A stretch of DNA of 64,000 nucleotides from JAGREO01 sp020446285 (GCA_041398005.1 JAWKVP010000018.1:1-64000), one strand, 5' to 3'; shown: positions 24,337-33,373, counted from the first letter of the stretch. The notes: generated from the sequence alone by a model not told the origin. Program-made: numbers and translations.

Positions 24337-25809
24337 GTGTCGACAGCTTTCAAGGGAAGCAACGCGTCAATGCTGGCAGGACAGGTCAAGACTGCGCAAA
24401 CCCGACGGAAAAGCCGCTCGCCCCTTCCTTCGCTTTTCCTTCCGATCGCTGACGTCCTGACGATGATCGCCTGCATCTCGATGGCCGGTCTCATCAACGC
24501 GTCCTTCGACAATTTCACGGACGTTCGCGGTGCCATTCTCCTGCTGCTGATCGGCGGCTGCATCGTCGCGTTCCAGCAGCTCGGACATTACAGCCGGCGG
24601 CGGCAGTTCTGGCAGGAAGTCGGTGATATCGCGGCGCTGGCACTCGTGGCGCTGCTGCTCGATGCCGCGCTTCTCTACCTTGCCAAGATCAACTTCTCCC
24701 GCCTGTGGGTCATGACCGGCTGGATGCTCGTGGCGATCGTGGTCCCGTTCGCGCGCCTCCTCGTCAAGCGGTTCACACTCACCCGCTGGAAACAGCCGAC
24801 GGTAATCATCGGCACCGGACCGCTGGCCCGCGAGACTGCCGAGGCCTACAGCCAGAACGCCCATTTCGGTTACGATGTCGTGACGCTCGTCGAGCCGGAC
24901 GCGGTGCCCGGTTCCGGCTGGACCGAAATGGACATCGCCGGACGGACCATTCCCGTGCGTCCGCTCGACGAATCGACGATGATGCTGCCCGCGCTCTTCG
25001 ACAGGACCCATGTCGTCGTCGCGCTCGAACTCGACCAGTTGCCGCAGCAGGAAAGCCTGCTCGAGAAGCTGTCACTCTATCATGGTGATATCGACATCAT
25101 CTCGCCGGTGCGCGGCCTGCCCATCAACAATGCGCGAACGTCGCACTTCTTCTCCTACGACATTCTCTCGCTGCGGATTTCCAACAATCTGGCCCGGCCA
25201 TGGTCGCAGGTTCTCAAGCGGCTGTTCGATATCGTCGCCGCCAGTGCGCTCGTCGTTTTCCTTGCGCCGGTGATGGTCATCCTCGCGATTGCGGTGGGCT
25301 GGTCCGGCGGGCCGGTCTTCTTCGCCCATACCCGTGTCGGCCGGGGTGGCCAGCTCTTCCAATGCCTGAAATTCCGTTCCATGGTCCCCAATTCCGCCGA
25401 AGTCCTGGCGCGTCTTCTCGCCGAGGACGAGGATGCGCGGCGTGAATGGCAGGAAACCTACAAGCTCAAGAAGGATCCGAGGATCACCGCGTTCGGGCAT
25501 TTCCTGCGCAAGAGCAGCCTTGATGAACTGCCGCAGCTCTTCAACGTGTTGCGCGGCGACATGAGCCTCGTCGGTCCCCGCCCGGTGGTTCCCGACGAGC
25601 TCGAGCGCTATGGCGACGCAAAGGTCTATTATCTTGAGGTTCGCCCGGGGCTGACCGGTCTGTGGCAGATTAGCGGTCGCAGCGATCTGGACTATGAGCG
25701 GCGCGTCAGTCTCGATACCTGGTATGTTCGCAACTGGACGCTCTGGTACGATATTCTCATCCTGTTCAAGACCGTCCTCGTCGTTCCGGCCAAGGCCGGC
25801 GCCTACTGA
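24337..25809 (+). CDS. Polyprenyl-phosphate sugar-1-phosphate transferase (WbaP/ExoY-type)
   Basis: The protein has 490 residues. The start is GTG at 24337, ten bases after AGGAGG. The N-terminal half has four to five membrane helices and a CoA/nucleotide-binding-like segment (PTVIIGTGPLARETAEAY). The C-terminal domain is the bacterial sugar transferase: KRLFDIVAAS, FFAHTRVGRGGQLFQCLKFR, RKSSLDELPQLFNVLRGDMS, LVGPRPVVP and VRPGLTGLWQISGR. Such enzymes attach the first sugar phosphate, often galactose or glucose, to undecaprenyl phosphate to begin exopolysaccharide or O-antigen synthesis. It is alone here; the chain-length/kinase partner may be the gene at 39786-41870. A CRP-like box upstream suggests cAMP or related control. 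Confidence 0.92.
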   Translation: MSTAFKGSNASMLAGQVKTAQTRRKSRSPLPSLFLPIADVLTMIACISMAGLINASFDNFTDVRGAILLLLIGGCIVAFQQLGHYSRRRQFWQEVGDIAALALVALLLDAALLYLAKINFSRLWVMTGWMLVAIVVPFARLLVKRFTLTRWKQPTVIIGTGPLARETAEAYSQNAHFGYDVVTLVEPDAVPGSGWTEMDIAGRTIPVRPLDESTMMLPALFDRTHVVVALELDQLPQQESLLEKLSLYHGDIDIISPVRGLPINNARTSHFFSYDILSLRISNNLARPWSQVLKRLFDIVAASALVVFLAPVMVILAIAVGWSGGPVFFAHTRVGRGGQLFQCLKFRSMVPNSAEVLARLLAEDEDARREWQETYKLKKDPRITAFGHFLRKSSLDELPQLFNVLRGDMSLVGPRPVVPDELERYGDAKVYYLEVRPGLTGLWQISGRSDLDYERRVSLDTWYVRNWTLWYDILILFKTVLVVPAKAGAY

Positions 25810-25828
25810 TCAGACAGGACGCCATCCG

Positions 25829-25868
25829 CCGCCTTCGACCCGCTGTCACGGGATGCGGGCGGTTTTTC
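25829..25868 (+). terminator. Probable Rho-independent terminator
   Basis: CCGCC (25829-25833) pairs with GGCGG (25858-25862); an inner CCCG/CGGG stem sits within, and TTTTTCT follows. It is 20 bp after the sugar-transferase stop. The rest of 25870-26128 contains a CATGCA-ACC-TGCATG dyad and a CtrA-like box but no gene. Confidence 0.7.
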
Positions 25869-25996
25869 TCTCCCGATTTTCAACGGGCCTGCCCTGTCGC
25901 GGGCCCGCGTCACGCACGCCGCCTGACTTGCGTTTGAAGTGTGACCGGACGGACGGCCATGCAACCTGCATGCACGTTCGGTCCGATGGCCGCCTG

Positions 25997-26012
25997 TTAA
26001 CCGGCAATTAAC
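25997..26012 (+). promoter_or_regulatory. CtrA-like box TTAA-N7-TTAAC
   Basis: TTAACCGGCAATTAAC fits the CtrA consensus exactly, oriented toward the motility cluster. It ends 116 bp before the cheY ATG. CtrA controls motility and chemotaxis genes in several alphaproteobacteria. The distance is similar to that of the other CtrA-like box at 21868-21882 from its target gene. Confidence 0.6.
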
Positions 26013-26128
26013 GGTTTCGCCTTACCTTTTCCGTGCCGAGGGAAGTGATCTCTCACGGGCGCGAATGGTCCGCGAACGATCTCCCGCCGCGCATTCACAC
26101 TCAAACTCGGTCTCGGGAGCCCGAATTC

Positions 26129-26515
26129 ATGGCGGTCGACAAGAACATGCCGATCCTCATCGTCGATGACTACAAGACGATGCTGCGTATTGTCCGAAAT
26201 CTCCTCAAGCAGCTCAACTTCCAGAACATCGACGAAGCCACGGACGGTTCCATGGCCTTCGCCAGGATGAAGGAAAAGCAGTACGGTCTCGTCATCTCCG
26301 ACTGGAACATGCAGCCCATGACCGGTCTCGACCTGCTCCGTCAGGTGCGTGCCGACGACAGTCTGAAGGCGACGCCCTTCATCATGGTCACGGCGGAAAG
26401 CAAGACCGAAAACGTGATCGCCGCCAAGGAAGCGGGCGTGAATAACTACATCGTCAAACCGTTCAATGCCGAGACGCTGAAGGGCAAGATCGCAAGCGTG
26501 CTCGGGCCGTTCTGA
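26129..26515 (+). CDS. cheY: Chemotaxis response regulator CheY
   Basis: The protein is a single receiver domain of 128 residues. The acidic pocket Asp13-Asp14, phospho-acceptor Asp58 (VISDWNM), switch Thr88 (MVTAES) and Lys110 (YIVKPF) are all present. In motile bacteria phosphorylated CheY binds the flagellar switch and changes rotation. The gene is followed 31 bp later by cheZ, its phosphatase, which fixes the identification. Upstream frame continuation is ignored because family similarity starts at this ATG. It is the first gene of the motility cluster 26.1-32.5 kb and lies behind a CtrA-like box. Confidence 0.95.
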   Translation: MAVDKNMPILIVDDYKTMLRIVRNLLKQLNFQNIDEATDGSMAFARMKEKQYGLVISDWNMQPMTGLDLLRQVRADDSLKATPFIMVTAESKTENVIAAKEAGVNNYIVKPFNAETLKGKIASVLGPF

Positions 26516-26546
26516 AGAAAAGGAGAACGGTCTTGGAATTCAGGCA

Positions 26547-27209
26547 ATGAGCGTGAAACCCGAACAAGGGACGGATGAACTCGTCGAACGCGTCGCAGCG
26601 CTCAAGCGGCTGCACGGCGACACGGTTTCCCTCGACGAGATCGGCAGCATCGTGCAGGCCCTGCTCGGATCGTTGCATGGCGATCTGACGTCGCAGGATC
26701 TGAGGGTCTATGGTGAACTCGAGGCGCTGGCCCGCTACATCTACCAGGCCAAGAAGGAGATCAGCGAGATCCGGCCGGAGGAGATCTCCAACGAGCAGAT
26801 TCCCATCGCCAGCATCGAGCTCGATGCCATCGGCATCCATCTCGAGGAAGCCACCGGTACCATTCTCGATGCGTGCGAAGCGGTCGAGGCGGTCATTCCG
26901 GCGGTCGACCCGCCGGCGGGAAGGAAGCTGGAAGAGGCTGTCACGAAGATCTACGAGGCTTGCAACTTCCAGGACCTGACCGGCCAGCGGATCACCAAGA
27001 TCGTTACCACTCTCCAGAATATCGAAACGCGCGTCGATCTCCTGCTGCGTGCGTTCGGTCATCGCGTCGACGGGAATGCGGAATTGCAGGACCGCCGCAC
27101 GACAGACAGGCGAAGCGAGGATGAAAAGCTGCTGAACGGTCCGCAGGTGCCGGCCACGGCCAACACGCAGAAGGACATCGACGCCTTGTTCGCCAGTTTC
27201 GACATGTGA
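26547..27209 (+). CDS. cheZ: CheY-P phosphatase CheZ
   Basis: The protein has 220 residues, mostly helical. The catalytic motif NFQDLTGQRITKI contains Asp143 and Gln147, in the same positions as the catalytic pair in E. coli CheZ. A C-terminal peptide QKDIDALFASFDM corresponds to the CheY-tethering helix. The protein removes the phosphate from CheY-P at the receptor patch or in the cytoplasm. CheZ is found in only part of the alphaproteobacteria, where many rely on phosphate-sink CheYs. The gene is preceded by an AGGAGAACGG ribosome site and follows cheY closely. Confidence 0.93.
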   Translation: MSVKPEQGTDELVERVAALKRLHGDTVSLDEIGSIVQALLGSLHGDLTSQDLRVYGELEALARYIYQAKKEISEIRPEEISNEQIPIASIELDAIGIHLEEATGTILDACEAVEAVIPAVDPPAGRKLEEAVTKIYEACNFQDLTGQRITKIVTTLQNIETRVDLLLRAFGHRVDGNAELQDRRTTDRRSEDEKLLNGPQVPATANTQKDIDALFASFDM

Positions 27210-27345
27210 GTATCCGGTTTGCCGGACGACAGGCCGAAAGCCCGGGCCCGCGAGGGGCGCATATGTGGAAAGGACCGGTTGCCACCGAGCGGGACGAATC
27301 CTGACAAGGAATGCCGGATGGGCCGAACTTCGGGCACGAGAGACC

Positions 27346-28068
27346 ATGCAGACGCCGGTTGACACCCGGGAAGCCCCGCAAGGGGAAGCTCCACCCCGCA
27401 CCCTGACCCCGGAGCCGATCCACGCGCAGATCGGGCGGGGCGCGCGCGGCACTGCCGTTTCGGCGGCCGATTCGCATCAACAGCTCTTCTTGAGCGTGCT
27501 GCTCTTGCTGATCGCGTTCTTCGCGCTGCTGGTTTCGCGATCCGAAGTCGAGGTGGAACGTGCCGAACAGGTTCTTCGTTCGATCGAGGGAACCTTCAAT
27601 CCGAGCTTCCGGTTGCCGTCCGTTCTTGGTCACACGGAAATCAATGCCGGTTCGGACATGCAGGCCACGACAGCGGAAAGGAGGGCGGATCTTCGCCGTT
27701 CCCTCGCCCTCAGTCTGGCGTCGCAAACGGTCGATGCCGAAGCCTTCCGCGTGTTCCTCGAGCCGGAGGCGCTGTTCGAGGAGCCGAGAGCGATCCTGCG
27801 CAAGGATCGCCTGCTCATGCTGGGAAGGCTTGCGCAAAGTCTTGCCGACCGGAGTTCCGGAAGTGCTGCCCGCGCAACCCTCCTGCTCGAAGGACCCCGC
27901 GACGGTCTCCGTTCGTCGGATCGACGCAATGCCCTTGCAAGGCTGGAGATCCTGCGCGGGAAGATGCTCGATCTCGGTGCCCCCGATGCGGCGCTGGCAT
28001 TCGGCCTTCGCGATGCGCCCCGGTATCGCTGGGTCTTCGAGATCGATACGGCGGGATCATCGCGATGA
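27346..28068 (+). CDS. MotB-like membrane protein lacking the channel aspartate
   Basis: The protein has about 240 residues from the ATG at 27346 (an upstream in-frame ATG at 27265 adds 27). A Pro-rich cytoplasmic N-terminus is followed by one helix (LFLSVLLLLIAFFALLVS). The AFFALLVS end matches the MotB/PomB membrane segment AFFVLLFS. The residue aligning with the proton-channel Asp is Ser50. The periplasmic part (residues 110-235) resembles a degenerate OmpA/MotB peptidoglycan domain: LEPEALFEEPRAIL, ATLLLEGPRDG, RRNALARLEILRGKMLDLGA. It overlaps the next MotB-like gene by ATGA. It may form a hetero-oligomer with that protein. No MotA-type gene is nearby. Confidence 0.6.
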   Translation: MQTPVDTREAPQGEAPPRTLTPEPIHAQIGRGARGTAVSAADSHQQLFLSVLLLLIAFFALLVSRSEVEVERAEQVLRSIEGTFNPSFRLPSVLGHTEINAGSDMQATTAERRADLRRSLALSLASQTVDAEAFRVFLEPEALFEEPRAILRKDRLLMLGRLAQSLADRSSGSAARATLLLEGPRDGLRSSDRRNALARLEILRGKMLDLGAPDAALAFGLRDAPRYRWVFEIDTAGSSR

Positions 28069-28667
28069 TCCGTACCGTGCGCCGCAATGCCGTGAGCAGC
28101 AATGCCTGGCTTGCAACCTTCACCGATCTCGCCGCACTCATTCTCGCCTTTTTCGTCCTGACCTTTTCGATGCTGGTCATTCGCGAGGACGAGCGCGAAT
28201 CGACAAGCCAGACCCTCGAAACTGCGGTCACGTTCGATACCGGTGTCGAACTGTTCCCGGATCCCGAACATGCCGCCGACCCCCGGAAGAACGGTCTTCA
28301 CCCCGGTGATGTCTATCTTTCGACGGTTCTCGGTGAACGGCTGAAGAGCCTCGATATGCGGTTCGAACCGACGTCGCGCGGCATGGACATCCTCCTCGAC
28401 GGGCTGGCGCATTTCACCGGTGACGTCTGGTCGCTCGATGCGCAAGCCGTGATGGCGACCGGGATGATCCTCTCCTCGGCGCGGTCCACCGGGCGAACGG
28501 TCGCCATTCTCGTACCGAGGGGACGCGAGGATGACATGGCTCGGGCTCTGGCGAGAGGCGAGGCCGTGCTCGCCGCGGCGCTCGCCGATCCGCTGGATAT
28601 CGTCGTGATCGATGACAATGAACGCGGGCGTTCCGATGCGATCGGTTTCCGCCTGGAGCGGAAATAG
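28065..28667 (+). CDS. MotB-like membrane protein with the conserved Asp
   Basis: The protein has 200 residues. Residues 15-33, WLATFTDLAALILAFFVL, closely follow the MotB transmembrane consensus (W-x-TF-x-DL...LAFFVL), with Asp21 at the proton-carrying position. After a linker comes a shortened OmpA-like fold (GLAHFTGDVWSLDAQAV, RALARGEAVLAAAL) that lacks the usual GHTD peptidoglycan-contact motif. Stator B subunits need a MotA partner; none is encoded here. The neighbours cheY, cheZ and the CtrA-like box tie it to flagellar motility. It could be an auxiliary stator subunit, a stator regulator, or part of another proton-driven machine. Confidence 0.65.
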   Translation: MIRTVRRNAVSSNAWLATFTDLAALILAFFVLTFSMLVIREDERESTSQTLETAVTFDTGVELFPDPEHAADPRKNGLHPGDVYLSTVLGERLKSLDMRFEPTSRGMDILLDGLAHFTGDVWSLDAQAVMATGMILSSARSTGRTVAILVPRGREDDMARALARGEAVLAAALADPLDIVVIDDNERGRSDAIGFRLERK

Positions 28668-28671
28668 AGAC

Positions 28672-31600
28672 ATGCTCCTGCATCATCGCATGTCATCGCA
28701 ATGTCAGGCCAACGGCCGGTCGCCGGCGATGATGCGCCTTGGCGCGGTACTGCTGTTGCTCGTGGCGTGGGTTACCTGCGCGTTCGCCGCGGAACCCGTC
28801 GTCCGGATCGCGAAGCACGCATCCCATACCCGCCTTGCAATCGAGTGGCCGGTTCCTGTCGATGCGAAATGGCGGGCGCTGCCGGGTGAACTGACCCTTC
28901 AGGCAAGCGAGGCGATGCCGCTCTCGATCATGAACCGCTGGTCCGATCTCGGCGGCATCGTCGCCACGGCAAGCCTTTCCCGCGACCAGAGAGTCCTGCA
29001 GATCGGCCTCGAACCCGGATTCGACGCGCGTGCCATGATCGTGGACGATCGGGTGCTGGCGATTGACTTCACGAATGGCGAAGCCCGTGCTTCACCCGCC
29101 CCGATGCCGGTTGCGCCGCCTTCGTCTGTCGGCGATCTGTCGATGCGGCTGGGCGAGCATCCGACCTTCCTTCGTGTGGTGATCGAACCTGTGATGCCGG
29201 GGCAGGGCCGGGTCAGCTCCGATCGCGGCCATGTGCGGATCTCGCTCCCGGGTCGCCTGCCGGAACGCGACATCGCAAGACTGGCGCGCCATCCCGCATT
29301 CGTTGCCGAGGCGCGCGCGGTGGGGGAAACGCTGCTCGTGAATCTGGCCCGAGCGGTGGATGTCCGGACGATGACTATCGACGGCAACAAGCTCGTGATC
29401 GATATTCCGGGATCCGGAGGTGGCGACACCGCGACCGCCGTACACCGCAATGTGTCCTCGCCGCAGGGGCAGACACAGGCAAGGGGCAACGCAGCCGGTC
29501 TCGTCCCGAAACCGAGGCCGGCCTTATCCGGAGCCACACGCCATGGCGAGACGGTGCGGGCGGATGCCGGTCATGTTGCGCAGGTTACCGGAGGACGAAG
29601 CGATTCTGCGCATGAAGCCGCCGGCCATTCCGGCATGGCTCATGGAGAAGCGGATCACGCCGGGGCCGATCAGGGTGGAGACAACGCAGGCCATGGTCCG
29701 GCGCATCCCGAAGCGTTCGCCGGGGATGGCGGTGACCGTGATCATGGGCACGACGCGGCTGCCGAAGCTTCGGGTTCGCCGATGGCGCCCCGACGATCAC
29801 CGCCGCCCGATCTGGCACAACTCGACCGCTCCGGGCTGGTTCGCGGTCTTTCGCAAGCCGTTCCGCGATATTCACGATTGCCGGTCGTGGCGGCACCGCG
29901 CGAACGCGGTTTCGAATTGCGCTTCCTCTGGCCCGAGGACGTTTCCGCTGCCGTGTTCGTGCGGGCCGGTTATCTGTGGGTCGCGTTCCACGCCACGGTC
30001 GATCAGGTCGCCGCGGACCGCGAGACCATGCAGCGATATGCCGGCGGATTCATACGATCGATCAGACAGGAACCGCATGATGAGGCAACGGTTTTCCGCT
30101 TTGCCCTGAGCGGCCGCGTGGCACCTCGGGTGGTTCGGGAGGGAGCGGCCTGGCATGTCCTGTTCGCCAGTGGCGGCCAGATGACCGAGGAACCCGGACT
30201 CGTGCGGACCGGACCGGAACCGGGCCTTCTCCTCGAACAGGCCGAAGGGGCGGTCACGCTCGGCGATCCGGTCGTCGGCGACAGGATCGGGATAGCGTTC
30301 TACGGCAATCCCGGCATGGCCATGGCGCGGGCGGTCGATTTGGTCAACCTGTCCTTCATTCCGGCGATTCAGGGGGCGGCCTGGCGGATGAAAAGTCCGG
30401 ACCTGCAGGCAACGGTGTTCGAACGCGGCGTGCTGCTGGATCGCGCGGAAGGCCTCAATCTTGGTAACTGGCAGCCGGGCGGTTTACAGTCGCATGTGGA
30501 TGGAACCGGTCATGCGGCGACGATGCCGAATGATCCGGCACATGCTGACCTGTCAGAGGGAGTATCGGGCCATGCAACCGGCGCCGGGCGTGCGACCGAT
30601 GTTCATGACGATGCCGCGGCGCCCCATACCGGGGCCGGAACGCATGGCGGCGATGCGGACACCGGTGATAGACACGGGATCGATGCCCGCGAAAATGGCG
30701 CCACAACCGGCCATCGGGATGCGGCAGTCGATGCAGAGCTGACATTCGGCCCCGGCAATCTTCTCGGGCTCGCATCCGTCGACGTCACGATGCCGTCGAC
30801 CTACTGGCAGCAGAAGCAGACGATCATGCCCGGAATCGGCGACGACCGGGCGGATCGACGGTTCATGGCGCATGTCGCCCTCGCACGGCTGAATCTGGCG
30901 TATGGTTTCGGCCGCGAGGCGTTGAGCCATGTTGCTCTCGCCCGCGCACTTCTTCCCGCGATCGACGAGAATGCCCGTTCGGGCGCCGAAATGGCGCTCG
31001 CGGCTCTCGAGGCCGTGGGGAACATCGAGAGCGGACGCCTGGAGGAAGCGCGAAAGGGGCTTGAGGACGGGGTACTGGCAGAGGCGCTGGCAGGTGATGA
31101 CGAAGTCGCCTTGTGGAAGACCGTACTCGATATTCGCGACGGCCGGCCGGTCGATCGGACCATCGACGAAAAGGCATTGCTTTCGGTACTCGCAACGTAT
31201 GGTGCGCCGATGCAGATCGAACTCGGAACGGATCTCGTCCGTTCCAGTCTCGACCGGGGGAGGGCCGATCCGGCGTTCGTGCTGCTCGATCATCTCGACA
31301 GGTTGCCGCTTGCGCCGGAGAATGAAGCGTCGTTCCGCAGGTTGCAGGCGACGGCCTTCGCGCGTGACGGCGACAAGGAACGCGCGCTTTCCTATCTCGA
31401 ACAGGCGGCGGCCGTGGCCCGTATGCCCTATTCGCTAGAAATCGGGGCGGAACTCGACGCACTTCGCCTCGAACTCGGCAGGATAGACCATGACCAGGCG
31501 TTGGCCGCGCTCGAAAGCAGCAGGCTTCTGTGGCGCGGGCTGCCGGAGGAAACGGATCTCATGCGGCGCTATGGCAAGCTGCTTGCCGACGGCAGCCGGG

Positions 31601-32466
31601 CGGAAGAGGCGCTCGAGGTCTGGCAGGATGCGGCGGAGAAGGCTCCCTCGACGGAGGAGGCACGCCGGATCAGCGAGGATATGAGCGTCCTGTTCGCCGA
31701 CATCATTGCCGGGCGCGATGGCTGGAAGCGTACGCCGCTTCAGGCGCTGGCGATTTACCGCCGTTATCGCGAACTGCTGCCCGCGGGACCGGTGGGCAAC
31801 GAACTGGTGAACGGGCTTGCCGGCGAGATCGACGGGATCGGCCTGCACAGTGTTGCCGCCGCGATGCTGGACCGGCAGGCGGCCTTTCGCATCGATGATC
31901 CGCTCATGCTCGGGGCGACGCAGTTGCGCATGGCGCGAATGCATCTCGATGCAGGCGACGCGCAACAGGCACTGGATATTCTCGAGAGTGGCGATCTCGA
32001 TCTGCTCGGTCCGGAGGAACAGGCCCGTCGGGAACGCCTGCTCGCCGAGGCCCTCAGGGATCTCGGGCGCAGCGCCGAACTCGACGAACGGCTTGCGCAA
32101 AGGGACGAGCCCTGGGTGCACGCGATCAGGGTCGAGGAAGCCTATGCTGCCGGCGACGATGAAACGGTCGAGGCCGAGGCGCTGGCCTATCTGGCCGGCA
32201 TCGATGGGGAGAGCCCGATTGCGGACGAAGCGGCCGGTGTGCTGTTGCGTCTGGCCATGGTCAGGGCCGGGCGCGAGGATCGCACCGCCCTTGCCGACCT
32301 CGAAACCCGGTATGCCGATCGAATGACCGACCCCGAAGACCGCGCGATGCTCGAACTCGTCACGCGCTCGCCGCCGGATCGGGGAAAATCGAAGGAACTG
32401 GTCGCTCTTTCTGGCGAGTATGTCGACGAAACGAGACAATTGCTCGATGCGGTCAAAACCCCCTGA
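28672..32466 (+). CDS. Large exported His-rich/TPR protein of the motility cluster
   Basis: The protein has 1264 residues from the ATG at 28672; a start at 28729 would give a classical 20-residue signal peptide (MMRLGAVLLLLVAWVTCAFA, then AEP). Residues 40-245 hold repeated beta-rich segments that look AMIN-like (inference). Residues about 286-368 and 606-686 are low-complexity, rich in His, Gly, Ala and Asp (for example GHSGMAHGEADHAG). Residues about 725-1180 are a TPR-like helical superhelix (ALSHVALARALLP, ERALSYLEQAAAVAR). It is expected in the periplasm, and could scaffold the MotB-like pair or bind metal ions. It starts four bases after the MotB-like stop. No family name can be given. 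Confidence 0.75.
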   Translation: MLLHHRMSSQCQANGRSPAMMRLGAVLLLLVAWVTCAFAAEPVVRIAKHASHTRLAIEWPVPVDAKWRALPGELTLQASEAMPLSIMNRWSDLGGIVATASLSRDQRVLQIGLEPGFDARAMIVDDRVLAIDFTNGEARASPAPMPVAPPSSVGDLSMRLGEHPTFLRVVIEPVMPGQGRVSSDRGHVRISLPGRLPERDIARLARHPAFVAEARAVGETLLVNLARAVDVRTMTIDGNKLVIDIPGSGGGDTATAVHRNVSSPQGQTQARGNAAGLVPKPRPALSGATRHGETVRADAGHVAQVTGGRSDSAHEAAGHSGMAHGEADHAGADQGGDNAGHGPAHPEAFAGDGGDRDHGHDAAAEASGSPMAPRRSPPPDLAQLDRSGLVRGLSQAVPRYSRLPVVAAPRERGFELRFLWPEDVSAAVFVRAGYLWVAFHATVDQVAADRETMQRYAGGFIRSIRQEPHDEATVFRFALSGRVAPRVVREGAAWHVLFASGGQMTEEPGLVRTGPEPGLLLEQAEGAVTLGDPVVGDRIGIAFYGNPGMAMARAVDLVNLSFIPAIQGAAWRMKSPDLQATVFERGVLLDRAEGLNLGNWQPGGLQSHVDGTGHAATMPNDPAHADLSEGVSGHATGAGRATDVHDDAAAPHTGAGTHGGDADTGDRHGIDARENGATTGHRDAAVDAELTFGPGNLLGLASVDVTMPSTYWQQKQTIMPGIGDDRADRRFMAHVALARLNLAYGFGREALSHVALARALLPAIDENARSGAEMALAALEAVGNIESGRLEEARKGLEDGVLAEALAGDDEVALWKTVLDIRDGRPVDRTIDEKALLSVLATYGAPMQIELGTDLVRSSLDRGRADPAFVLLDHLDRLPLAPENEASFRRLQATAFARDGDKERALSYLEQAAAVARMPYSLEIGAELDALRLELGRIDHDQALAALESSRLLWRGLPEETDLMRRYGKLLADGSRAEEALEVWQDAAEKAPSTEEARRISEDMSVLFADIIAGRDGWKRTPLQALAIYRRYRELLPAGPVGNELVNGLAGEIDGIGLHSVAAAMLDRQAAFRIDDPLMLGATQLRMARMHLDAGDAQQALDILESGDLDLLGPEEQARRERLLAEALRDLGRSAELDERLAQRDEPWVHAIRVEEAYAAGDDETVEAEALAYLAGIDGESPIADEAAGVLLRLAMVRAGREDRTALADLETRYADRMTDPEDRAMLELVTRSPPDRGKSKELVALSGEYVDETRQLLDAVKTP

Positions 32467-32567
32467 GACGGGCCGCAATCATGCAACGGCACGCAGGCTG
32501 TGCAGGGAGATTACCGGCTGATGTCATCCATGCTGCCGGTTGTCCGTGACGGCCTTTCCACGCATCG

Positions 32568-33323
32568 TCAGGAGTTTTGCGGTATTTCGTGTTCGACATC
32601 ATCGGTGGAAAGCTGTTCGATGAATGTCCCGGCGGCGCGATCGACGAGAGCGGCATCGGCGCTTCGGATGACAACCGACGTGCCATAGCGGCCAACCCGG
32701 AAAAAGGGATAGCTTCCGACCTCGACGCCCGCGAAATCCTGCTCGAGTGCTGCCAGGACCGGCGCCATCTCGCTCTCCGCCTTGTAGACGACGACGGTGC
32801 GAGAGACGATCGGGTCTCCGCCCTGCATGAGCGGCAGGACGTTTTCCAGCATGGCCTGCATGATCTTCGGCACGCCGGCCATGACGATGACATTTTCCAC
32901 CATGAATCCGGGAGCAATGCTCACCGGATTGTCGATGAGCGTCGCTCCCTCGGGCATGTCGGCCATTCGCATGCGGGCGGGATTGACCTTGTCGCCATAG
33001 AATTCCTCAAGCCGGCGCGCCGCCTGTGCATGGCGGCCGAAGGGAAGGCCGAATGCCCTTGCGACACAGGCCGATGTGATGTCGTCATGTGTCGGGCCGA
33101 TGCCACCGGTCGTCAGCACATAGTCGTATCGCGCGCGGCAGGCATTGACGGCACCGATGATCTCCGCCTCGATATCCGGCACGACGCGTGCTTCCGCCAG
33201 TCGGATGCCCTTGTCGTTCAGCCGTTTTGCGATATGCGGAAGGTTGGCATCGACTGTTCTTCCCGAGAGGATTTCGTTGCCGATGATGATCAGGCAAGCT
33301 GTCACGATTCTCTTTTCGTTCAT
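32568..33323 (-). CDS. CinA-like molybdopterin-binding domain protein
   Basis: The protein has 251 residues. It is the N-terminal MoCF (molybdopterin-binding) domain of CinA-type proteins without the C-terminal nicotinamide-nucleotide amidase domain. Segments are IIIGNEILSGRTVDANLPHI, VLTTGGIGPTHDDITSA, NPARMRMADMPEGATLIDNP and GFMVENVIVMAGVP. Such proteins are linked to ADP-ribose or related nucleotide metabolism; the single-domain version is common in alphaproteobacteria as a competence/damage-inducible protein A homologue. It is divergent from sfsA across 50 bp. This order with sfsA and map recurs in alphaproteobacteria. Confidence 0.88.
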   Translation of the reverse strand: MNEKRIVTACLIIIGNEILSGRTVDANLPHIAKRLNDKGIRLAEARVVPDIEAEIIGAVNACRARYDYVLTTGGIGPTHDDITSACVARAFGLPFGRHAQAARRLEEFYGDKVNPARMRMADMPEGATLIDNPVSIAPGFMVENVIVMAGVPKIMQAMLENVLPLMQGGDPIVSRTVVVYKAESEMAPVLAALEQDFAGVEVGSYPFFRVGRYGTSVVIRSADAALVDRAAGTFIEQLSTDDVEHEIPQNS

Positions 33324-33373
33324 GCAACCTCCCGTTCCCGAACGGACACCGATCGAGGAACTCGATCAAAGCA

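Noticed and set aside
27210..27345. Extra coding sequence between cheZ and the first MotB-like gene
   Set aside because: An in-frame ATG at 27265 exists, but the added residues have no membrane, signal or family character and the ribosome site is poor.
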